From: Okapia johnstoni
Lineage: Eukaryota > Chordata > Mammalia > Artiodactyla > Giraffidae
Reading direction: 5' to 3'
DNA length: 64,000 nt
Assembly (NCBI GenBank): GCA_024291935.2
Contig: CM044315.1
Coordinates: forward strand, 78,908,385 to 78,972,384
A program made the translations under genes and the position numbers. This document shows positions 1 to 10,799 of this stretch, piece after piece. Position 1 is the stretch's first letter, and each line of letters opens with the position of its first letter. Below the pieces are notes generated by a model. It ran no database searches. It was given only the letters and a program-made list of their open reading frames with translations, and was not told the origin of the DNA.

Positions 1-144
1 TTAGACCCCTGCTACTCAAAATGAGGTTCGCAAGCCAGCAGTCTCAGCATCACCCGGCAGCTTGTCAGATCTCCACTTGCAACTTCTGAGTCAGAACCTG
101 TTCTTTTTTTCCCCAGTGAGGCATTTTCTTTGCATGTATGTGTT
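1..144. other. unassigned intergenic sequence at window start
   Basis: No gene or recognisable repeat is seen before the first SINE. It may be the edge of something outside the window. Confidence 0.4.
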
Positions 145-360
145 ACTTCCCAGGTGGCACAGTGGTAAAGAATCCGCCTGCCAACGCAGGAGACTCAGGA
201 AATGTGGGTTCAATCCCTATGGGAAGATCGCCTGGAGGAAGAGATGGCAGCCCACTCCAGTATTTTTACCTGGAGAATCCCATGGACAGAGGACCCTGGT
301 GGGCTATGGTCCATGTGGTCACAAAGAGTCGGACACGACTGAGTGACTGAGCATACACAC
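145..360 (+). mobile_element. Bov-tA SINE
   Basis: Full-length tRNA-derived ruminant SINE. The left part is a tRNA-like head with an A-box-like (ggcacagtggtaaagaatcc) and B-box-like (gggttcaatccc) promoter. The right part is the BovA body, ending in the hallmark agtcggacacgactgagtga. Short ORFs here are SINE sequence, not genes. Confidence 0.9.
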
Positions 361-1050
361 GTTATATCCCTAGAAAAAGAAGCCCAAGATTTTCCCTCAT
401 GTGTGTTTTCATCTTGCTTCTTTGTGGTCCTTGATGCCAGCTAAGGTTATCAGTATAATGAAACCAAAGTGACGGGATGGTAGCAGGTTATTCTGCCATT
501 TTCCTAGATCTTTGAGTTGTACGTCAAATCTGGGTCTGATCTCCACACTTGCCTGTGAGGTTCACAACAATTTTCCCAGCTCTGTGATCATCAGTGACTT
601 CAGATTGGCCAATTTAGCCATGCCTCATCATCACAGTTAGACACTGGATGTTGGCTTTGGAGCACAGGCTAATAAGAATCTCTCTTTTTGGCATTGTTGA
701 TGCTCTTGAGAATATCAGTCAGGACATTTGTGTGCACCATTATGACAGCACAGAAAGATGGCAGACAGAATGTGCTTTTTAACAAGATCCCCAGGTGATT
801 TGGAGGCACACTAAGATTTGAGAAGCACTGTATTAAACTCCTCAATGGGCACAATCAATATTATTGAAACTTTTGTTTCACACCAGCCCCTTTTAACCTG
901 CTGGGACATGATGCAATCTCCCACGCACATTAGACTAGTGTGCTACAGATTCGATGCAGTGAGTTTTTTTCAAAATATGTCAGGGAAGAGTGTCATTGCA
1001 GTCAGCTAGAATCAGCCCAGACAAAGGGCTACCTGGCTACAGTTTGTTAG
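361..1050. other. intergenic sequence; MER5A-like end near 770-835
   Basis: Mostly unassigned sequence. Positions about 770-835 (ccccaggtgatttggaggca followed by a gagaagcactg end) resemble one end of a MER5A-like hAT-Charlie non-autonomous DNA transposon. No coding potential is seen. Confidence 0.4.
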
Positions 1051-1206
1051 GTACCTACTCATTCGTTCAGTTATAACAAATAATTATTGAGAGTATGCTC
1101 TGTGCTGAACACTGAACTACAAATGGTGAACAAATTGGCCCAGTCTCAGTCCTCTCAGTTGTGAGTCTTTCATACATCATCTCATTTAATTTTTCCTATA
1201 ACTGGA
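1050..1206 (-). repeat. MIR/L2-like ancient repeat, left part
   Basis: Antisense copy of the common mammalian repeat reading roughly 'attattgagagtatgctctg' followed by 'catctcatttaat'. It continues at 1355 after a SINE insertion. Confidence 0.55.
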
Positions 1207-1344
1207 ACGTCCCTGGGGATCTGGTGTCTAAAACTCCACACTCCCAATACAGGGGGCCTGAGTTTGATCCCTGATCAGGAAACTAGATCCCACATGCTGC
1301 AACTAAGGCCCGGTGTCACCAAATAAAAAATAAATAAATAAAAT
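1207..1344 (+). mobile_element. CHR-2-type SINE inside MIR
   Basis: tRNA-derived SINE body (tttgatccctgatcaggaaa, agatcccacatgctgcaact) ending in a taaataaataaa tail. It interrupts the MIR. Flanking tcctata (1194-1200) and tcctatg (1348-1354) look like a short, partly decayed target-site duplication. Confidence 0.75.
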
Positions 1345-1354
1345 TCTTCCTATG

Positions 1355-1472
1355 ATCTATGAGGTGGGGACTTCAATCCCCATGAGGACATTGAGGCTCA
1401 GAGAGGTTAATGACTTCCTCAAAGTCATGTGACTGGTGAGTGGCAGAGCTGAAAATAGAATCTGTGTCTACC
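1355..1472 (-). repeat. MIR, right part
   Basis: Antisense MIR core with the diagnostic order 'aggctcagagaggttaatga', 'aagtcatgtgactggtgagt', 'ggcagagctg'. It is the continuation of the repeat split by the SINE at 1207-1344. Confidence 0.8.
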
Positions 1473-2280
1473 TGACACTATCGTTTGTTTTTTCCTATGC
1501 AGCACTGATAGACATGGTTCTTAGAGATTATAATCTAAATTAGGTCTACAGCCGGAGAGCCAGTGTTTTATAGATAAGAAGCAGAATATTCTTATCTCCT
1601 ACTTCCCAGATACAGTCAAGATGATGCTGTAAGATTGGGGAAGGCTGGAAACTAGAGGACCCTCTCTTCAAAGTGACAGACCTGGCACCTTTATCAGTGA
1701 GAAAGACAGATAATTCTGGTTCAATTACTTCTTCCAGACCCTTGGAATGAGGGATTCACCTAAGGTCCTATGGTAGGACAAGAACAGCACTGCTCTGGGG
1801 AGAAAAGAGTCAGGGTTAATGCTTCCTCCTCCAAGAGACTCTTAGGATGAATCCCATTCACTTGGGTCACCCTGCCTTTCTGACTCTTCTTCCATCTGTT
1901 CTATACAGGTCCTTCCTTGGGTCCCCTCTGCTGACCCAGCCCTTCCTTCCTGCATTGCTTCTCAGTCATTCCACTGTATTCTCTGGAACTTCCTTTCTGA
2001 GGCCTACAGATATACCTCTTCTAAATACCTATATCCTCAGTTGGAGAAGAGAGATGAGGTAGGAAAAAGGAGGTATGAGAAACGGGAGGGACCACAATGG
2101 AGAGAGCTCTTGGGTAGTGAGGGAAGGGAGATAAGAGTGAGGAAGTGGCTGATTATGAGAAGGTGGAGGGAGGTGCGGGAATGAGAGACATGGAGTAGGG
2201 TGCTCTCTGATGGAGCGGGAGGAAGATGCAGGGATGAGCCAAAACAGCAGCAAGATTATCACCCCCACCCCCATCTCAAT
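1473..2280. other. unassigned intergenic sequence; purine-rich 2040-2240
   Basis: No gene or confident repeat is seen. About 2040-2240 is strongly G/A-rich on the + strand (gaggga/gagaag runs). That composition explains the C/T-only minus-strand reading frame there. Confidence 0.4.
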
Positions 2281-2284
2281 GACA

Positions 2285-2460
2285 GCAACTTTGTGAGATA
2301 ATAGGCACTACTATTATCTCTAATTTATAATTAAGGCAACTAAGAAATAGAGGGATTGGGTAAATGGTTCCAGATCACATGGCTGTTAAGTGGTGGAAAT
2401 GGAAACAGAGGCAGGCTGGCTTTAAAATCCATGCTCTTATCTACCACTTTATATTGTTTC
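2285..2460 (-). repeat. MIR/L2-type repeat, antisense
   Basis: Decayed copy of the 'tttataattaaggcaactaa ... agatcacatggctgttaagt' motif order typical of antisense MIR. Confidence 0.65.
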
Positions 2461-2691
2461 ATAAGGGTGCTTCACTGAAAACGAACAAACAAAAAAATAT
2501 GTTTCTCTTCAGATATCTCTGGTCCTGGGTTAGCCTGCTTGCCTTCATTTCAAGCAATGCATTTGCATTTTATTAATAAGCAGAAATTTAAAAAGAATTA
2601 CTTCAATTCATCTTCATAGTCTGAATCAAACACACCCAACATAAGTAGAGCTTTTTTTTAAAGGAAAACTATCAGAATTAATATCTTCAGT

Positions 2692-2935
2692 TCAGTTCAG
2701 TTCAGTTCAGTCACTCAGTCGTGTCCGACTCTTTGCGACCCCATGAATCGCAGCACGCCAGGCCTCCCTGTCCATCACCAACTCCCAGAGTCCACCCAAA
2801 CCCATGTCCACCGAGTCAGTGATGCCATCCAACCATCTCATCCTCCGTCGTCCCCTTATCCTCCTGCCCCCAATCCTACCCAGCATTAGGGTCTTTTCCA
2901 ATGAGTCAACTCTTCACATGAGGTGGCCAAAAGTG
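2692..2935 (-). mobile_element. BovB LINE 3' end fragment
   Basis: Begins with the (ttcag)n tail of antisense BovB. It continues through cagtcgtgtccgactctttg and the conserved 3' coding end, which in reverse reads as [11 protein letters not shown]. It is 5'-truncated to about 240 bp. Confidence 0.9.
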
Positions 2936-2964
2936 TAATAAATGACTGGATTTGGTTTTTTGGA

Positions 2965-3110
2965 TGTGGACCATTTTTAAAGTCTTTTATTGAATTTGTT
3001 ACAATATTGTTTCTGTTTTATGTTTTAGTTTTTTGGCCGAGGCATGTGGGATCTTAGCTGTCCAATCAGGGATCACCCGCACCCCCTGCATTAGAAGATG
3101 TAATCCCTGG
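2965..3110 (-). mobile_element. CHR-2-type SINE, antisense
   Basis: Carries 'ttttggccgaggcatgtggg', 'tcttagctgtccaatcaggg' and 'accccctgcattagaa', the antisense CHR-2 head, preceded by a T-rich tail complement. Confidence 0.75.
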
Positions 3111-3950
3111 ATTTGTTTTTCTAGTTAATTTCTGGTTCAAACTGACGAAGAATTTATTCTGACACTGTTACAACTTATATGTATTTTGACTTGACCTGTT
3201 TATAGTTCTAGGCTTAAGGGTAATACAAGGTTTCCTGAAAGGGTGTGAGGATTAATTAGGTCAAATGTAAGAAGGACTTTCAACAGTTCAGCCCACTCAG
3301 CAGGCATTCAGTGGGCAGTTCTGGTGTGCTGAGGTCAAAGAAGACAAAGAAGAACAGGGCATCAGCTCTGAGGGGTTCAAATGAGCCAGGAAGACCCACA
3401 TTTAGAAAGGGTTTGGGATAGCATGACAGAGCCTCAGGGAGCTGGAGCAAAGTGGGTAGAAGGAGGGAACATGAACCGTGCCTGGGGTTGAAGGAAGGCT
3501 TTGCTGACTCGGCATAAGGAAGACCCTCTGTCTTAGTCTCTGTTCCCCTAAGTACCCTCTGACAAAGCACATGGAGCTTATTTGAGCGTGATTCCAAGGA
3601 GTATGGTGAGAGAGTAGGAAAGTGAGACAGAAAAGGTAAGAAAACCAATAAAAGGCTCATTAATGAGAGGGCTACAGCGATGGGCAACTAGGGCTCCATC
3701 CTGCTGGGTGCCCTCTCAGGAAGTGTGTAGAATGTACTTCTGAGTTGTCCCATCAAAGAGAGCAAGCTGGGGCATTTTCTACCAAGCACCACCCTGGATT
3801 GGTTGAAGCTAGCGCTCTCAGGTGCTAATTCTCTATCACCTTAGCCTGCTTGCCACATGGCCCAAGTCCTCCTGCAGCCACATAAAGACTTCAGGCTGAA
3901 AGATGCCAGTGTTTGAAGCATAAGCCATCCAGTCTTCAGAAGCTGCAAGT
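3111..3950. other. unassigned intergenic sequence
   Basis: No gene is supported. A 135-codon minus-strand frame at 3280-3687 has a hydrophobic start but no recognisable domain, family or splice context, and I treat it as chance. Confidence 0.4.
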
Positions 3951-3959
3951 GTCTCTGGG

Positions 3960-4020
3960 CTAGGCCAAGGGCATATGGATGGAGTACCAATAAACACTCA
4001 ATACATGTTTGAATGGATGA
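3960..4020 (+). repeat. MIR/L2 tail-like fragment
   Basis: 'aataaacactcaatacatgt' then 'tgaatggatgaat' matches the common ancient-repeat end motif of 'caataaatgtttgttgaatg' type. Confidence 0.5.
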
Positions 4021-4094
4021 ATCAGAAAGGGAAGGGTTGGATATTTAAACTGAGTCAAGGAATGGAAACAGTGCAGTGGGGCCAGGGTTGGGAA

Positions 4095-4320
4095 GGTAAG
4101 ACAGGCTGCTATAATAGAAAGACATGTTTTAGGTTCAGATGAACATAGATATAAATCTCAGCTTTACCTTTTCCTGAGTGACCTGGAATATGACATTTAA
4201 GATCAGTTTTCTCATTTGTAAAATGAGAATGACATCTACTTCTGTCTGCTGTCAGGGTTAAATAGAAGAGTATCTGTAAAGTTCCTGGCACATAGTAGGT
4301 GTTCTATACATAGTGGCCAG
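4095..4320 (+). repeat. MIR SINE
   Basis: Sense MIR with ordered landmarks: 'aaatctcagctttacc', 'ttttctcatttgtaaaatga', 'gtcagggttaaatagaagag', 'cctggcacatagtaggtgtt'. Nearly full length. Confidence 0.85.
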
Positions 4321-4929
4321 GATTGCAGCAGGTTGTCAGAAAGTGGCAGCTACAACTGTTAATCCCTGGGAACAGAATTGATGTAAATAAATATTTAGTG
4401 TGGGGATCAAGTGGGCTATATCTAAGGCATAGTGACCTGGTTAGCTTGACTAGAGGCTAGAAATACAGTTTGAGGCCTTGCAAGTCTTTAAAACTCAGCT
4501 CAAATGGTACCTCCTATTCTCTTCTCACCACTGCATTCAGCCTTTGCTCCCACCACCTACTGACACTGCTTTAAGGTCACTACCACAATTTAACAGTCTA
4601 TTCCAAAAGGCCCTTTCTCCCCAACTTTAACAAATTATAAAATATTGTTGCATGTGAAAGAGAAGAGAAAATCAAATATTGAACCCCACATGATTCACCA
4701 CTCAGCTAAAGAAGTGAATGATTACAATATAATTATTACAATACCCTCTTATCACCCTTTTTTCCCCCAGCCTTCCTGCTCTTTTTTCAGCAGTAACCAG
4801 AATGAATTTAGTATTTAATGTTCACATGTATGTTTTCATAATCTTACTATTCACTACATAAGTATTCTAAAATAATATGTAGTATTATTTTCCATATGTT
4901 GAAACTTTAGGTAAGTGGTATCATACTCT
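4321..4929. other. unassigned intergenic sequence; possible L2 near 4470-4640
   Basis: Positions about 4470-4640 (aaaactcagctcaaatggta followed by cctcctattctc) resemble the 3' part of an L2 LINE in sense. The rest is AT-rich and unassigned. Confidence 0.35.
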
Positions 4930-4941
4930 ATTTACCAGTCT

Positions 4942-5584
4942 CAGTTCAGTTCAGGTGCTCAGTTGTGTCCAACTCTTTGCAACTCCATGGACTGCAGCAT
5001 GCCAGGCCTCCCTGTCCATCACCAACTCGCGGAGTTTACTCAAACTCATGTCCATTGAGTTGGTGATGCCATCCAACCATCTCATCTTCTGTTGTCCCCT
5101 TCTCCTCCTGTCTTCAATCTTTCCCAGCATCAGGGTCTTTTCCAGTGAGTCAGTTCTTCGCATCAGGTGGCTAAAGTATTGGAGTTTCAGCCTCAGCATC
5201 AGTCCTTCCAATGAATATTCAGGACTGATTTCCTTTAAGATAGACTGGTTGGATCTCCTTACAGTCCAAGGGACTCTCAAGAGTCTTCTCCAACACCACA
5301 GTTCAGAAGCAGTGATTCTTTGGCGCTCAGCTTTCTTTATAGTCCAACTCTCACATCCATATATGACTACTGGAAAAACCATAGTTTTGACTAGATGGAC
5401 CTTTGTTGGGAAAGTAATGTCTCTGCTTTTTAATATGCTGTCTAGGTTGGTCATGACTTTTCTTTCAAGGAGCAAGCGTCTTTTAATTTCATGGCTGCAG
5501 TTACCATCTGCAGATTTTGGAACCCCCCAAAATAAAGTCTATCACTGTTTCCACAGTCTCCCCATCTATTTGCCATGAAGTGAT
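4942..5584 (-). mobile_element. BovB LINE (host copy), 3' portion
   Basis: Antisense BovB starting at the cagttcagttcagg tail and running back through the 3' coding end. It continues at 6701-7777, interrupted by a sense BovB at 5585-6700. The outer flanks match as a duplication with one mismatch: tttaccagtct at 4931-4941 and tttacctgtct at 7779-7789. ORFs on both strands here are decayed BovB coding sequence or its complement. Confidence 0.92.
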
Positions 5585-6700
5585 CCAGAAAAACATCTAT
5601 TTCTGCTTTATTGACTATGCCAAAGCCTTTGACTGTGTGGATCACAATAAACTGTGGAAAATTCTGAAAGAGATGGGAATACCAGACCATCTGACCTGTC
5701 TCTTGAGAAACTTGTATGCAGGTCAGGAAGCAACAGTTAGAACTGGATATAGAACAACAGACTGATTCCAAATAGGAAAAGGAGTACATCAAGGCTGTAT
5801 ATTGTCACCTTGCTTATTTAACTTATATGCAGAGTACATCATGAGAAACACTGGGCTGGAAGAAACACAAGCTGGAATCAAAGTTTCTGGGAGAAATATC
5901 AATAACCTCATATATGCAGATGACACCACCCTTATGGCAAAAAGGGAAGAAGAACTAAAGAGCCTCTTGATGAAAGTGAGAGAGGAGAGTGAAAAAGTTG
6001 GCTTAAAGCTCAGCATTCAGAAAACTAAGATCATGGCATCTGGTCCCATCATTTCATGGGGAAAAGATGGGGAAACAGTGGAAACAGTGTCAGACTTTAT
6101 TTTTAGGGGCTCCAAAATCACTGCTGATGGTGATTGCAACCATGAAATTAAAAGACGCTTAGTCCTTGGAAGGAAAGTTATGACCAACCTAGATAGCATA
6201 TTTAAAAGCAGAGACATTACTTTGCCAACAAAGGTCCATCTAGTCAAGGCTATGGTTTTTCCAGTAGTCATGTATGGATGTGCGAGTTGGACAGTGAAGA
6301 AAGCTGAGCGCCGCAGAATTGATGCTTTTGAACTGTGGTGTTGGAGAAGACTCTTGAGAGTCCCTTGGACTGCAAGAAGATCCAACCAGTCCATCCTAAA
6401 GGAGATCAGTCCTGGGTGTTCATTGGAAGGACTGATGTTGAAACTGAAACTCCAATACTTTGGCCACCTCATGCGAAGAGTTGACTCATTGGAAAAGACC
6501 CTAATGCTGGGAAGGATTGGGGGAAGGAGGAGAAGGGGACGACAGAGGATGAGATGGCTGGATGGCATCACCGACTCGATGGACATGGGTTTGGGTAGAC
6601 TCCGGGAGTTGATGATGGACAGGGAGGCCTGGCGTGCTGCGATTCATGGGGTAGCAAAGAGTCAGACATGACTGAGCGACTGAACTGAACTGAACTGAAC
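5585..6700 (+). mobile_element. BovB LINE inserted in antisense BovB; near-open RT C-terminal frame
   Basis: 5'-truncated sense BovB retaining the reverse-transcriptase palm and C-terminal part of its ORF. Visible motifs are FIDYAKAFDCVDHNKL (RT motif A region), the YADD catalytic box at about 5910-5925, and the C-terminal [13 protein letters not shown] block. The frame 5585-6671 is open except for one TGA at 5763-5765 (expected Trp, TGG). It ends in a gaactgaactga tail. The host resumes with tgat at 6701, matching tgat at 5581-5584. RT would copy the element's RNA at a target nick, but this truncated copy lacks endonuclease and is non-autonomous. Confidence 0.92.
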
Positions 6701-7777
6701 TGATGGGACCGGATGCCATGATCTTGGTTTTCTGAATGTTGAGCTTTAAGCCAACTTTTTCACTCTCCTCTCTCACTTTCATCAAGAGGCTTTTTAGTTC
6801 CTCTTCACTTTCTGCCATAAGGGTGGTGTCATCTGCATATCTGAGGTTATTGATATTTCTCCTGGCAATCTTGATTCCAGCTTGTGTTTCTTCCAGCCCA
6901 GCGTTTCTCATGATGTACTCTGCATATAAGTTAAATAATCAGGGTGACAATATACAGCCTTGATGTACTCCTTTCCTGATTTGGAACCAGTCCATGTCCA
7001 ATTCTAACTATTACTTCCTGACCTGCATACAGATTTCTCAGGAGGCAGGTAAGGTGGTCTGGTATTCCCATCTCTTTCAGAATTTTCTACAGTTTGTTGT
7101 AATCCACACAGTGAAAGGCTTTGGCATAGTCAATAAAGCAGAAATAGATGCTTTTCTGAAATTCTCTTGCTTTTTTGAGGATCCAGCGGATGTTGGCAGT
7201 TTGATTTCTGGTTCCTATGCCTTTTCTAAATCCAGCTTGAACATCTGGAAGTTCACCATTCTTGTACTGTTGAAGCCTGGCTTGGAGAATTTTGAGCATC
7301 ACTTTGCTAGGGTGTGAGATGAGTGCAATTGTGCGGTAGTTTGAGCATTCTTTGGCATTGTCTTTCTTTGGGGTTGCAACGAAAACTGACCTTTTCCAGT
7401 CCTGTGGCCACTGCTGAGTTTTCCAAATCTGCTGGCATATTGAGTGCAGCACTTTCACAGCATCATCTTTCAGGATTTGAAATAGCTCAACTGGAATTCC
7501 ATCACCTCCTCTAGCTTTGTTTGTAGTGATGCTTCCTAAGACCCACTTGACTTCACATTCCAGGATGTCTGGCTCTAGGTGAGTGATCACGCCATCGTGA
7601 TTATCTGGGTCATGAAGATCTTTTTTGTACAGTTCTTCTGTGTATTCTTGCCACCTCTTCTTAATATCATCTGCTTCTGTTAGGTCCATACGATTTCTGT
7701 CCTTTATTGTGCTCAAGTTTGCATGAAATGTTCCCTTGGTATCTCTAATTTTCTTGAAGAGATCTCTAGTGTTTCAT
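6701..7777 (-). mobile_element. BovB LINE (host copy), RT-region portion
   Basis: Continuation of the antisense BovB begun at 4942. Read on the minus strand it encodes fragments with [43 protein letters not shown] and KARGGDGIPVELFQILKDD, in RTE-type RT order. Stops and frameshifts break the frame. Confidence 0.92.
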
Positions 7778-7799
7778 ATTTACCTGTCTGCAACTTGCT

Positions 7800-8058
7800 T
7801 TTTAAAAAAATATGTATGTATATATTTATGTATTTATTTACTTGGCTGCTCCAGGTCTTTTTTTTTTTTCTTTTAATTTATTTCTTGTTGCGGCTCTGGG
7901 ATCTTCTGTTGCAGTGTGTGGGCTCAGTAGTTGTGGCAGCACATGAAGCTTAGTTGCTCTGAGGCATGTGGAATCTTAGTTCCCTGACCAGGGATCAAAA
8001 CCACGTCCCCTGCATTGCAAGGCAGACTCTTAACCACTGGATCACCACGAAAGTCCCA
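7800..8058 (-). mobile_element. CHR-2-type SINE, antisense
   Basis: T-rich start, then 'gctctgaggcatgtggaatc', 'cctgaccagggatcaaaacc', 'cccctgcattgcaaggcaga' and 'cttaaccactggatcacca', the antisense tRNA-derived head. Confidence 0.88.
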
Positions 8059-8059
8059 T

Positions 8060-8300
8060 CCTTGTGGTTTTATGCCTCTGTGTGTTTTTGTTCAAGCTGT
8101 TACCCTGCCTGGATGAATTCCCTCCTCTACCTCTGCCTGTATCTTCTTATCCTTCAAGACTCACCCTAGATATTTCCTCTTTGTAAGCCTCAAGACATCT
8201 TACCCCATTCAGTCTCTCCCACTAGATTGTGACTTCTGAGGTTAGGGACCATATATGATTCATCTTTGTATCCACCTCCCTCTCTGCTCAGCAGTCAGAC
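8060..8300 (+). repeat. L2 LINE 3' end
   Basis: Landmarks in L2 order: 'gctgttaccctgcctggatg', 'cttcaagactcaccctagat', 'actagattgtgacttctgag', 'gttagggaccatatatga'. A related tail follows at 8455-8525 (gatccttaataaatagttgg). Confidence 0.75.
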
Positions 8301-8707
8301 TAAAGTGCCTGCCAGTCAGACTGAAGTCACTCAGAAAATGTGACTGAGCTGTACTTCCATTGTGCTCTGAACAGTCATTACCTCTTACCATAATTATTAG
8401 TCAAAATGCTTGACGAGCCACTGGAGGGGAGCTGCAGGAAGATAGTCTGAGTCTGATTCATCCTAAAGGCCCAGTGCTTGGAATACAATAGATCCTTAAT
8501 AAATAGTTGGTGGATGAATGCATGAAGTAGGAACATTAAAAATTTAATTGCTATGATTCTTCAACAAAACTTTGGCCAAAACTTACTAAGGGAAGTCTTC
8601 TTTGTCAGGGAAGCATTGCCCAATCTACTTAAGTACATAAGAAATACATAACTAAAAAGTGTGAAAATGGCTAAGTAGATACTGGTTGAAAAAATTTAAG
8701 GATAGAT
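8301..8707. other. unassigned sequence with L2-like tail
   Basis: Apart from the L2-like end at about 8455-8525, no repeat or gene is recognised. The segment is AT-rich. Confidence 0.35.
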
Positions 8708-9050
8708 TTTAATTTTTTTGGTTTTCCTGAGTCTTTGTTGCAGCACACAGGCTTCCTCTAATTGTGGAGAGTGGGGAGTGGGGGCTACTCTCTAATTGCA
8801 GTACATAGGCTTCTCGTGGTGGCTTCTCTTGTTGCAGAGCACAGGCTCTAGGTGCTCGGGTTTAAGTAGTTGCAACCTGCAGGCTCAGGAGTTGTGGTTC
8901 ACGGGCTCCAGGTATGGAGGGCTTCAGGAGTTGTAGTGCAGGGGCTTAGTCGCCCCGTGGCATGTGGGATCCTCCTGGACCAGGGATCAAACCTATGTCC
9001 CCTGCATTGGGAGACAGATTCTTATCCACTGTATCACCAGGGAAGTCCTA
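8708..9050 (-). mobile_element. CHR-2-type SINE, antisense, long form
   Basis: Extended CHR-2 body with repeated 'cttctcttgttgcagagcac', 'aggctctaggtgctc' and 'cagtagttg'-like units, ending in 'gaccagggatcaaacctatg' and 'tgtatcaccagggaagtcc'. Confidence 0.88.
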
Positions 9051-9739
9051 AAGCTAGATTATTTCTCATAAAAGCAACATGACAAAATAGGCATCAGTTT
9101 CCCTTAGCTAGCTACAGTAATAAACAATAAGATAGACTTAATCCTGTAAGAGTTACTGTTCAGAAAAAGTAAAAAGGTAACCGGAAAGTTGCAAAATTCA
9201 GCAACTGGAATCAGGAGTGCTCCCAGAATTAGGTCCAAAGGAGACTGAGAAGCCTGCACTCAGAAAAGGAGAGGCTGGGCATGAATGGGAGGAGATGAGG
9301 ATAGGAGTGATGTAAGACTAAGAAGAAAGTTTGGCAATCAAGACAGGAAGGAAATAGTTTGACAATGGAAAGCGCCTGGCAAGTAAAACGAGAACCTAAC
9401 AAGGGAAGAACCGGTGACGAATCAATTACAGAGATTTTGCCTGCTGTTGTCTGGACTTCAGAAATAAGTTGATGAGGTTTGGATTTAATAAATATTAAAA
9501 TTCTAAGAACACTTAAGAACTGCCGAGGGAGGCTGTGAAACAATCATCATAGGAGTAGATTTTGAAGGCTAGACTAGAACCCATCTATTATGGATGGTTT
9601 GAGACCAACACATCCATCCTGCTACCACAGAGAGAAACTAATGACCCTGCAGGCCTTCTTTTCAAACTTCTGAAGGCTGGGGTGGGCAGAGAGGGAGGTT
9701 AAATGGTGCTAACTTTGATTCTACTGTTTTACCACAGAT
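9051..9739. other. unassigned intergenic sequence
   Basis: No recognisable gene, RNA or young repeat. Composition is purine-rich in 9230-9420. The minus-strand frame at 9229-9543 shows no family signature. Confidence 0.35.
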
Positions 9740-9950
9740 TCCCTGCCATGGTTTTTTATTTTTTATTTTTTTTTTTATTTTTTTTTAGTTCTGCCAGTTT
9801 ATTGCTACCAACCCATCTCCCTCCACCCTCATGCATGCGTGCTCAGTCATGTAACCCCATGGACTGCAGCCCACCAGGCTCCTCTGTCCATGGACTTTTC
9901 CAGGCAAGAATACTGGAGTGGGTTGCCATTTCCTTCTCCTCCCTGCCATG
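9740..9950 (-). mobile_element. BovA-type SINE with perfect 11-bp target-site duplication
   Basis: The BovA body in antisense (accccatggactgcagccca, aagaatactggagtgggttg) is preceded by an A-rich tail seen as an interrupted T tract at 9751-9787. It is bounded by tccctgccatg at 9740-9750 and 9940-9950. About 45 bp between the T tract and the BovA body is not standard BovA. Confidence 0.8.
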
Positions 9951-10029
9951 ATTATTGTATTAACTCAGAACAAATGACAAGCATTTTCTCTCCAAACAAA
10001 AGAAGAGAATTTTTTGACAAATCTTTCCA

Positions 10030-10768
10030 ATTTTATTTTTAGTTTTTATTTGATATTGAAGTATAAGCTGATTTACAATGTTGTGTTAGTTTCAGGTGTA
10101 CAGCAAAGTTATTCAGTTATACATATATCCATTCTTTTTCAGATTCTTTTCCATACAGGTTATTCACAGAATATGAGTAGAGTTCCTTTTGCTATACAGT
10201 AGGTCTTGATGATTGTCTATTTTATATATATGTGTATGTATATGTTAATGCCAGACTCCTAATTTATCCATCCCCAAGACCTTTCCCCTTTGGCAACCGT
10301 GAGTTTATTTTCAAAGTTTGTGAGTCTGTTTCTGTTTTATAAATAAGTTCATTTGTATAATTTTTTGACTCTACGTATAAGTGATATCATGATATTTGTC
10401 TTTGTCTGATTTCAGTTAGTAAGTAAGGTCCATCTATCTTGCTGCAAATGGTGTTATTTCATGCCTTTTTATGGTTGAGTAGTATTTAATTGTATATATG
10501 TCCCATATCTTTATCCATTAATCTATTGATGGGCATTTATGTTGCTTCTGTGTCTTGGCTATTGTAATTAGTGCTGCAATGAACATTGAGCTGCATGTAT
10601 CTTTTTTTTTGTCTTTTTCTTTTTGAATTACAGTTTTCTCTGGATATATGCCTACGAGTGGGATTGTTGTATCACATGGTAGCTCTGCTTTTAGTTTTTT
10701 AAGGAATCTCTGTACTGTTCTTCATAGTGACTGTCCTGATTTATATTCCCACCAAAATAATAGATTTA
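10030..10768 (-). mobile_element. L1 LINE 3' end, antisense, decayed
   Basis: Order of landmarks is antisense L1: 3'UTR (ttagtttcaggtgtacagca, agtaggtcttgatgattgtc), then ORF2 C-terminal coding (cattaatctattgatgggca, ggctattgtaattagtgctg, atgcctacgagtgggattgt). Many stops; non-functional. Confidence 0.9.
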
Positions 10769-10799
10769 ATTATTTATCTTTATATGAAGATTGCTGTCC

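Noticed and set aside
145..360. tRNA gene
   Set aside because: The tRNA-like head belongs to Bov-tA; no full cloverleaf or discrete tRNA end is seen. The same applies to the CHR-2 heads elsewhere.
2040..2240. regulatory purine tract or triplex element
   Set aside because: Purine-rich, but irregular and without mirror symmetry or context; composition alone is weak evidence.
2692..2935. ttcagttcagttcag as a satellite or CRISPR-like array
   Set aside because: It is the short tail of BovB and recurs at each BovB 3' end. No spacers or array structure.
3280..3687. 135-codon minus-strand frame as a secreted protein
   Set aside because: The hydrophobic start is the only feature. No family, promoter or splice context.
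4955..5578. 207-codon + strand frame as a gene
   Set aside because: It is the complement of BovB RT C-terminal coding sequence. The true coding sense is on the other strand and is broken.
5802..6671. 289-codon frame with YADD as a bacterial-type or novel reverse transcriptase system
   Set aside because: The motifs and the gaactgaactga tail identify a truncated BovB LINE. No partner genes or structured RNA suggest a separate system.
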